DNA of 64,000 nt from JALZOC01 sp031361295 (lineage in GTDB: Bacteria; Acidobacteriota; Vicinamibacteria; Vicinamibacterales; 2-12-FULL-66-21): the NCBI GenBank assembly GCA_031361295.1, contig JANMCN010000133.1, positions 1 through 64,000 of the forward strand. Direction: 5' to 3'. The first letter of the stretch is position 1. Every line of letters starts with the position of its first letter. The translations under genes were made by a program, and so were the position numbers. The notes under the pieces were generated by a model. It made no database searches, was not told where the DNA came from, and saw only the letters and a program-made list of their open reading frames with translations. Shown here piece by piece: positions 59,921 to 64,000 of the stretch.

Positions 59921-60757
59921 TCATCGGTTCCTCTCGAGCGCGTTGTCGAGCAGCGTTCGTTCCTGCGGGGTGAGCGCGGGTTCGACGACGCGCAGGACGC
60001 CGTCCTCGTCGAGCTCGACGGGCATTGCGGCCGCGCGACCGCGCCCGAGCGCGACAAAACAGGAAAATCGGCGCCGAGAGCCGTCGACGATGGCCTCGAC
60101 GATACGGGCAGCCGCCGAGGCGAGCGCATACGGCCCGGGAGGCCAGAGCCCCGGGATGCGCGAGGCGAGCCCCGCGATCTCGTGTGCGGCAATCTGACTC
60201 GACAGGGGCTGCCCGAAGGCCGTCGCCTCCTCCCACGCCACGACCGCCGAGTCGGGCGGCGCCCCGAGCACCCGCAGCGAGATTTCCACGCCCGATCCGT
60301 CCACCACGAGCCCGGCAAGTGCGCGCAAGGCTGACTCCAGTGCGAAGGGAGCGGACCCGATCAGCCGGGCGGGATTCATGCGCAGCTCGAACGCCGCCTG
60401 TCGCAGCAGTTCCTGGTGCGTCGCGCCCGCGAATACGATGGGGGTGGCTTTCTCGAACCGCGCGACCTCTCTGAGGACCGCGAGACCGGTGTCGCCGGAG
60501 TACTCTGCGCCGCCCGCCGCCTGATCCGCCAGAACGATCGCCGCCGCGCCTGCCGCGGCCAGGATCGAGGTCCCTCCGCTCAGTCGGGTGCTGAACCCTT
60601 CGATCGGAGCGGACTGCACGATGTCGAGGGCCTTTCCTGCCGCGACGCTTCCGTCCCCGTCTATCAGACGGACCTCGCGGATGCGGTCGCGGGCCGCAAT
60701 CTTGTGCGCAATCGCACCGCCCAGGGGGCCGGCGCCAAGGATGGCGATGAAAGACAT
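59921..60757 (-). CDS. Malate/lactate dehydrogenase-like protein lacking catalytic residues
   Basis: A 278-residue protein with a clear LDH/MDH-type Rossmann start (AILGAGPLGGAIAHKIAARD, then RLIDGD). The family's arginine loop (usually RKPGMSR) is replaced by ADQAAGGAEYSGD; the active-site histidine motif (usually GEHGD) reads GAPPDS; the DSAR motif reads SAPFALES. It should therefore not reduce oxoacids in the usual way and may bind NAD as a sensor or regulator. The start codon is 24 bp from that of the divergent SDR gene. Shorter than real MDH (about 310). Confidence 0.7.
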   Translation of the reverse strand: MSFIAILGAGPLGGAIAHKIAARDRIREVRLIDGDGSVAAGKALDIVQSAPIEGFSTRLSGGTSILAAAGAAAIVLADQAAGGAEYSGDTGLAVLREVARFEKATPIVFAGATHQELLRQAAFELRMNPARLIGSAPFALESALRALAGLVVDGSGVEISLRVLGAPPDSAVVAWEEATAFGQPLSSQIAAHEIAGLASRIPGLWPPGPYALASAAARIVEAIVDGSRRRFSCFVALGRGRAAAMPVELDEDGVLRVVEPALTPQERTLLDNALERNR

Positions 60758-60781
60758 CAGAAGGACTTGTATTCTAGTGGC

Positions 60782-61528
60782 ATGATTCCAGACTCTCCAA
60801 CGCTGTCGGGCCGTGTGGCCCTCGTCACGGGCGGATCGAGGGGGATCGGGCTTGCGATCGCGAAATCGCTGCTCGACGCCGGCGCGAGCGTCGTCATCAC
60901 CGGGCGCGACCGGGCCAAGCTCGAGCAGGCGATGCAGCAACTGGCGTCGAGCGTGCGCGGCGACCGGATACACTCAGCAACGGCCGATGTGGGCAACGCG
61001 CTGGAAGCCGCGGCGGCCGTCGCGGCGTGCGTGGACAGGTTCGGCGGACTCGATATCCTCATCAACAACGCCGGCCTCGGCACGTTCGCTGCGGTGGCCG
61101 ACATGGCGATCGAGGACTGGCAGCAGGTCATTGACACGAACCTCAGCGGCGTGTTTTTCTGCTGTCACGCCGCCATCCCACGCCTGCGTGCGCGGGGCGG
61201 CGGCTGGATCATCAGCATCAGCAGCCTTGCCGGCAGGAACCCTTTCACCGGTGGTGCCGCGTATTGCGCGTCGAAGGCGGGCCTCAACGCCTTCAGCGAA
61301 GCCCTCATGCAGGAGGTGCGTCACGACGATATCCGGGTCAGCTGCGTGATGCCCGGATCGGTCGCCACAGGCTTCGGGCGCGGGAGCGCTCCTGCGGCGG
61401 CGCAGCCGGAATGGAAGCTGGCGCCGGAGGACGTGGCGGAAGTCGTCCTGGATCTCCTCCGACACCCCGCACGAAGTCTCCCGAGCCTGGTGGAGCTCAG
61501 GCCGTCGAAGCCCCCGAAGAAAGGTTGA
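60782..61528 (+). CDS. Short-chain dehydrogenase/reductase
   Basis: A 248-residue classical SDR. NAD(P) motif TGGSRGIGLAIAKSLLDAG, NNAG motif in ILINNAGLGTF, catalytic Ser in ISISSLAGRN and the YCASK motif (catalytic Tyr and Lys). The substrate cannot be predicted; it resembles 3-oxoacyl reductase or sugar dehydrogenases. It is divergent from the pseudo-dehydrogenase gene with a 24-bp gap, so their promoters overlap. Confidence 0.9.
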   Translation: MIPDSPTLSGRVALVTGGSRGIGLAIAKSLLDAGASVVITGRDRAKLEQAMQQLASSVRGDRIHSATADVGNALEAAAAVAACVDRFGGLDILINNAGLGTFAAVADMAIEDWQQVIDTNLSGVFFCCHAAIPRLRARGGGWIISISSLAGRNPFTGGAAYCASKAGLNAFSEALMQEVRHDDIRVSCVMPGSVATGFGRGSAPAAAQPEWKLAPEDVAEVVLDLLRHPARSLPSLVELRPSKPPKKG

Positions 61529-61578
61529 AGGTCGAACGCTGAAGGCTGAACCCGTCACGAGTCCCGACCCCCGACCGG
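61523..61578. repeat. Heptamer array at the SDR-kinase junction
   Basis: Eight 7-bp units (GGTTGAA, GGTCGAA, CGCTGAA, GGCTGAA, CCCGTCA, CGAGTCC, CGACCCC, CGACCGG). It starts inside the SDR stop codon region and extends over the place where the kinase start codon would be expected. Confidence 0.7.
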
Positions 61579-61613
61579 CGCGAGCGATCGCCCATTACAA
61601 CCTCCTCCAACGG

Positions 61614-62543
61614 ATGGGTGAGGGCGCGCTGGGCGAAGTCTATCGTGCCCGGGATACGAAGTTCGGGCGCACGGTGGCCATCAAGCTCGTACCGGATTCC
61701 TTGTTCGCCGATGCGACGTCGCTCGGATATTTCGAGCAGGACGCCCGCGCCGCGGCCACGCTTTCCCATCCCAACATCGCGACGCTGTTCGACGTCGGGC
61801 AGTACGACGGCGGGTGGTATCTCGCGTATGAATTCGCCGCCGGTGTGACGCTTCGCGAGGAGACGGCCGGAGGGGCGGTCAGTCCGCGCCGCGCGCTCGA
61901 ACTGGCGGTGCAGATCGCGGACGCACTCGCCGACGCGCATGCGCGCGGGGTTCTGCACGGCGACCTTCGGCCGGACAGCATCTTCGTCACGAAGAAAGGC
62001 AGCGCCAAGGTCCTCGAATTCGGCATGGGACATTGGACCCGCGGCGGCCAGACGCGGATCCGGGCCGCGGCGCAGCCCGAGTCGATCGCCGAGAATACTT
62101 CGACGACGGTGAGTTACATGTCGCCGGAACAGGCCGGCGGCGGCACGGTGGACGCGCGCACCGACGTCTTCTCGCTGGGCGTCATCCTCTACGAGATGCT
62201 CAGCGGCCGAAACCCGCTTGCCGCCCCCACGGCGGCCGAGACATTGTCGAGAGTCGTGGACAGCACCCCTCTTCCCCTGCTGCCGGAGACCCCGCTTACG
62301 GGGGATCTTCCCGCCGTGGTTGCCCGAGGGGTTGCCAAGTCAGCGGACGTTCGGTATCAGAGTGCTGCGGCGTTTTCGGCGGAGTTGCGGCGCGTGGAAG
62401 CGTTCATGGACGTGCGATCGGGCGACCGTCCCGCGCAGGCATCGCTGCACATCGACGAGGAGCCGAGCCGCGCCGGCATGTGGTGGACGATCGCCGCCGG
62501 AGCCGCAGCGCTCGGCGCGCTGCTGTTCTGGGCGTTCAAATAG
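61614..62543 (+). CDS. Membrane-anchored kinase-like protein, probable pseudokinase
   Basis: At least 309 residues. A kinase fold is clear (GEGALGEVYRARD glycine loop, VAIKLV lysine, SYMSPEQAGG), and a membrane helix lies at the C-terminus (WWTIAAGAAALGALLFWAF). However the catalytic loop reads HGDLRPDS instead of HRDLKPEN, and the metal-binding DFG reads EFG. This suggests weak or no activity. The only ATG (61614) falls directly on the glycine loop; the frame stays open upstream (AIAHYNLLQRM), so the real start is probably earlier and noncanonical (for example CTG at 61539). A heptamer array covers that region and may have destroyed the original start. Confidence 0.72.
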   Translation: MGEGALGEVYRARDTKFGRTVAIKLVPDSLFADATSLGYFEQDARAAATLSHPNIATLFDVGQYDGGWYLAYEFAAGVTLREETAGGAVSPRRALELAVQIADALADAHARGVLHGDLRPDSIFVTKKGSAKVLEFGMGHWTRGGQTRIRAAAQPESIAENTSTTVSYMSPEQAGGGTVDARTDVFSLGVILYEMLSGRNPLAAPTAAETLSRVVDSTPLPLLPETPLTGDLPAVVARGVAKSADVRYQSAAAFSAELRRVEAFMDVRSGDRPAQASLHIDEEPSRAGMWWTIAAGAAALGALLFWAFK

Positions 62544-62594
62544 GATCGGTCGGACGTATCAGTCGCCATTTTCTCAGGGCGGCGCCTTCCGTCC

Positions 62595-62636
62595 GAAGGC
62601 TGAAGCCAGAAGACGAATCCCGAGCCCCGAATCCCG
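62595..62636. repeat. Heptamer array after the kinase-like gene
   Basis: Six units of 7 bp: GAAGGCT, GAAGCCA, GAAGACG, AATCCCG, AGCCCCG, AATCCCG. It fills the gap between two convergent genes and ends four bases before the receiver gene's stop. Confidence 0.75.
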
Positions 62637-62640
62637 GTGG

Positions 62641-63018
62641 TTATTGAGTGGTGCCGCCGTCGCGTGAGCCGGCGGAGAGCAGGATGTCCGCGAGCCGCGT
62701 CGAGAATGCCGAGCGCGCCAGGACCTCGTCTATTCCGGCGGCGCGCGCCGCCTGGATGACGTCAGTATGGACGTGCGAGACGAAGCCGAGCGTACGCACC
62801 GACGCGAGCGCGGCATCGCGCTTCATCGCCGACACGGTCTCGATGGGTTGTGTCTTGGAGCTGTTCAAATCGAAGATGACGAGTGCCGGCTTGAGCGCCC
62901 GCACCTGGCTGATCATTTCTTCCGGCGTCCGCGCAAACACCAGGTCGACTCCCGCGAGCCTGGCCGTGGTCCTGATTTTCGACCGGAACAGCATGTCGTC
63001 AACGGCCGCGAGAATCAT
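62641..63018 (-). CDS. Stand-alone receiver-domain protein
   Basis: A 125-residue single receiver domain. The acidic pair is present (AAVDDML), the phospho-Asp is in LVIFDLNSS, and a Ser holds the Thr/Ser position (GFVSHVH). The conserved Lys near the end reads Arg (EVLARSAF) and the usual Pro is absent, so phosphorylation-dependent switching may be altered. No output domain. It may be a phosphate sink or a partner of a kinase elsewhere. Confidence 0.8.
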   Translation of the reverse strand: MILAAVDDMLFRSKIRTTARLAGVDLVFARTPEEMISQVRALKPALVIFDLNSSKTQPIETVSAMKRDAALASVRTLGFVSHVHTDVIQAARAAGIDEVLARSAFSTRLADILLSAGSRDGGTTQ

Positions 63019-63038
63019 CGGGGGAATACGCTATCAGA

Positions 63039-63087
63039 CTTCAGCCTTCAGGCTTCAGCTTTCAGAACAGCCTTCGGCTTTCAGCCC
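63039..63087. repeat. Heptamer array before the MBL hydrolase
   Basis: Seven units: CTTCAGC, CTTCAGG, CTTCAGC, TTTCAGA, ACAGCCT, TCGGCTT, TCAGCCC. It lies in the divergent gap between the receiver gene and the metallohydrolase gene. Confidence 0.75.
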
Positions 63088-63123
63088 AAGGAATGCGGAA
63101 ATTCGCGTCAGACAGGCTCGCCC

Positions 63124-63759
63124 ATGATTCTCGAGATCCGCTCGGCCCCACCCTTTTTCAAGAATGGCTTCGTCCTGGGATGCGAGGACACCCGCGAGGG
63201 AATCATCATCGATCCGGGAGACGACGTCGAGGAGCTCATCGCATCGGTCGGGCAGCATGCCTTGACGATTCGCTACATCCTGCTCACCCACGCGCACCTG
63301 GATCACATCACGGGCGTGGCCGCGGCGAAGCGGGCGTTTGCCGCGCCGGTCGGGCTCCACCGGAGCGACAACTTCCTGTACGAGGCCGTCGTGCAACAGG
63401 GACAGATGTTCGGGCTGCGCGTCGAGGCGCAGCCGTCGGTGGACTTCTTCTACGACGGCCCTGGCCCCTACCGGTTCGGGAACTTCGGGGCCTGGATCCT
63501 TCACACGCCGGGTCATTGCCCTGGCGGCGTGTGTCTGGCGGTTGGCCGGGAAGGGGAGGCGGAGCGGCGGCTGTTCGTCGGCGACACCCTGTTCGCGGGT
63601 TCGATCGGCAGAACCGACCTTCCCGGTGCGGATCATGAGACGCTGCTTCGATCGATCCGCGACGTGCTGTTCAAATTCCCGGACGAGACGGCCGTGTATC
63701 CCGGGCATGGAAACCCGACGACGATCGGGGTCGAGAGGCGCACCAACCCGTTCCTCTGA
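63124..63759 (+). CDS. Metallo-beta-lactamase-fold hydrolase (glyoxalase II-like)
   Basis: A 211-residue MBL protein. The metal motif THAHLDHITG, HTPGHCPGG, FVGDTLFAGSIGRTDLPG and the terminal YPGHGNPTTIG are complete. This is the small GloB/YcbL group: hydroxyacylglutathione or related thioester hydrolases; glutathione dependence is uncertain. The ATG at 63124 lacks a strong ribosome binding site. It converges on the FHA gene with two bases between the stops. Confidence 0.9.
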   Translation: MILEIRSAPPFFKNGFVLGCEDTREGIIIDPGDDVEELIASVGQHALTIRYILLTHAHLDHITGVAAAKRAFAAPVGLHRSDNFLYEAVVQQGQMFGLRVEAQPSVDFFYDGPGPYRFGNFGAWILHTPGHCPGGVCLAVGREGEAERRLFVGDTLFAGSIGRTDLPGADHETLLRSIRDVLFKFPDETAVYPGHGNPTTIGVERRTNPFL

Positions 63760-63761
63760 GT

Positions 63762-64000
63762 TCACCGGGAGACGACGAGCTCGACGCGCCCGACGCCGAG
63801 CCTGTCGCCCTCTTTCAGGAGGGCCTTCGTCACCCGTTGTCCGTTGACGAAGGTTCCGTTCGTGCTTTCGAGGTCCACCACTTCGAGCTCCGCGGCCCCG
63901 GCCGCCAGCTGACAATGGAGCCTGGAGACCATGGCGGCGTCGACGATGAACTCGGCGCCCGGGGAGCGGCCGATCGTCTTGATGCTGCCCGGCAGGATGC
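63762..64000 (-). CDS. FHA-domain protein, C-terminal part
   Basis: About 78 residues of a forkhead-associated domain, entering from beyond the right edge. Core motifs are IGRSPGAEFIVDAAMVSRLH (GRS and SRLH, the phosphothreonine contacts) and DLESTNGTFVNGQRV. The domain reaches the stop codon, so FHA is at the C-terminus. FHA proteins bind Ser/Thr-phosphorylated partners, consistent with the kinases nearby. The N-terminal part is outside the window. Confidence 0.88.
   Translation of the reverse strand, partial: ILPGSIKTIGRSPGAEFIVDAAMVSRLHCQLAAGAAELEVVDLESTNGTFVNGQRVTKALLKEGDRLGVGRVELVVSR

Noticed and set aside
1..64000. CRISPR arrays, insertion sequences, prophage genes, rRNA operons
   Set aside because: No regularly spaced long direct repeats, transposase or phage structural genes, or rRNA sequence were recognised in any part of the window.

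Overview
The window is high-GC, densely coded chromosomal DNA with no IS element, prophage, CRISPR array, rRNA or tRNA that I can recognise. Gene content points to an environmental Acidobacteriota, most likely Vicinamibacteria-like: a large Ser/Thr kinase with TolB-like and TPR parts, a DUF1501/DUF1800 pair, Tat-exported Gfo/Idh/MocA protein, a complete Tad/Flp pilus locus, an orphan microcompartment shell gene and heptameric intergenic repeat arrays. The lineage is an inference from gene content, not a phylogenetic result.

Layout. 0-8 kb: thiO; a TetR-regulated tripartite efflux operon in which the RND pump and its TolC-like outer-membrane channel are one polypeptide; phhB. 8.5-15 kb: Gfo/Idh/MocA oxidoreductase, single BMC-H shell protein, D-threonine aldolase-like PLP enzyme, DUF1501 and DUF1800. 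15-25 kb: membrane protein, amidohydrolase with a ruined active site, panE, Ser/Thr kinase, a sulfur-detoxification cluster (persulfide dioxygenase-rhodanese fusion divergent from a TauE/SafE exporter plus DUF1634), and a GAF protein. 25-31 kb: translationally coupled SNF2 helicase plus Eco57I-like adenine methyltransferase resembling the first two genes of class 1 DISARM without the core genes. 31-47 kb: a very long charged-helix protein and the Tad pilus locus (three Flp pilins, prepilin peptidase, TadE, CpaB, secretin, TadG, TadZ, CpaF, TadB, TadC, DUF192, AAA ATPase), preceded by a consensus-perfect sigma-54 promoter. 47-48 kb: smr, queF, HU. 48-55 kb: the most novel part. 55-64 kb: lpdA, an acyltransferase E2 and lipB; an ECF sigma factor; a malate-dehydrogenase-like pseudoenzyme, an SDR, a probable pseudokinase, a lone receiver, an MBL hydrolase and a partial FHA protein.

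The strongest candidate for an undescribed system is 48.2-55.2 kb, all on the minus strand. It runs: NtrC-type sigma-54 activator; a gap with palindromes, a -24/-12-like element and a leader hairpin; a radical SAM/SPASM peptide maturase; three tiny ORFs of 28-31 codons, each with a good ribosome binding site; a family-5 solute-binding lipoprotein without a permease; and an overlapping sensor histidine kinase. The two 31-residue peptides are near-identical and differ mainly by synonymous changes, which shows that they are translated. The arrangement suggests a modified peptide (RiPP) whose product may be sensed by the lipoprotein/kinase pair and fed back to the activator. That loop is inference; the genes, peptides and their order are directly visible.

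A second theme is that three proteins from common enzyme families have lost catalytic residues (amidohydrolase, malate-dehydrogenase-like protein, second Ser/Thr kinase). A third is a set of 7-bp-period repeat arrays in at least seven intergenic sites, often in inverted pairs.
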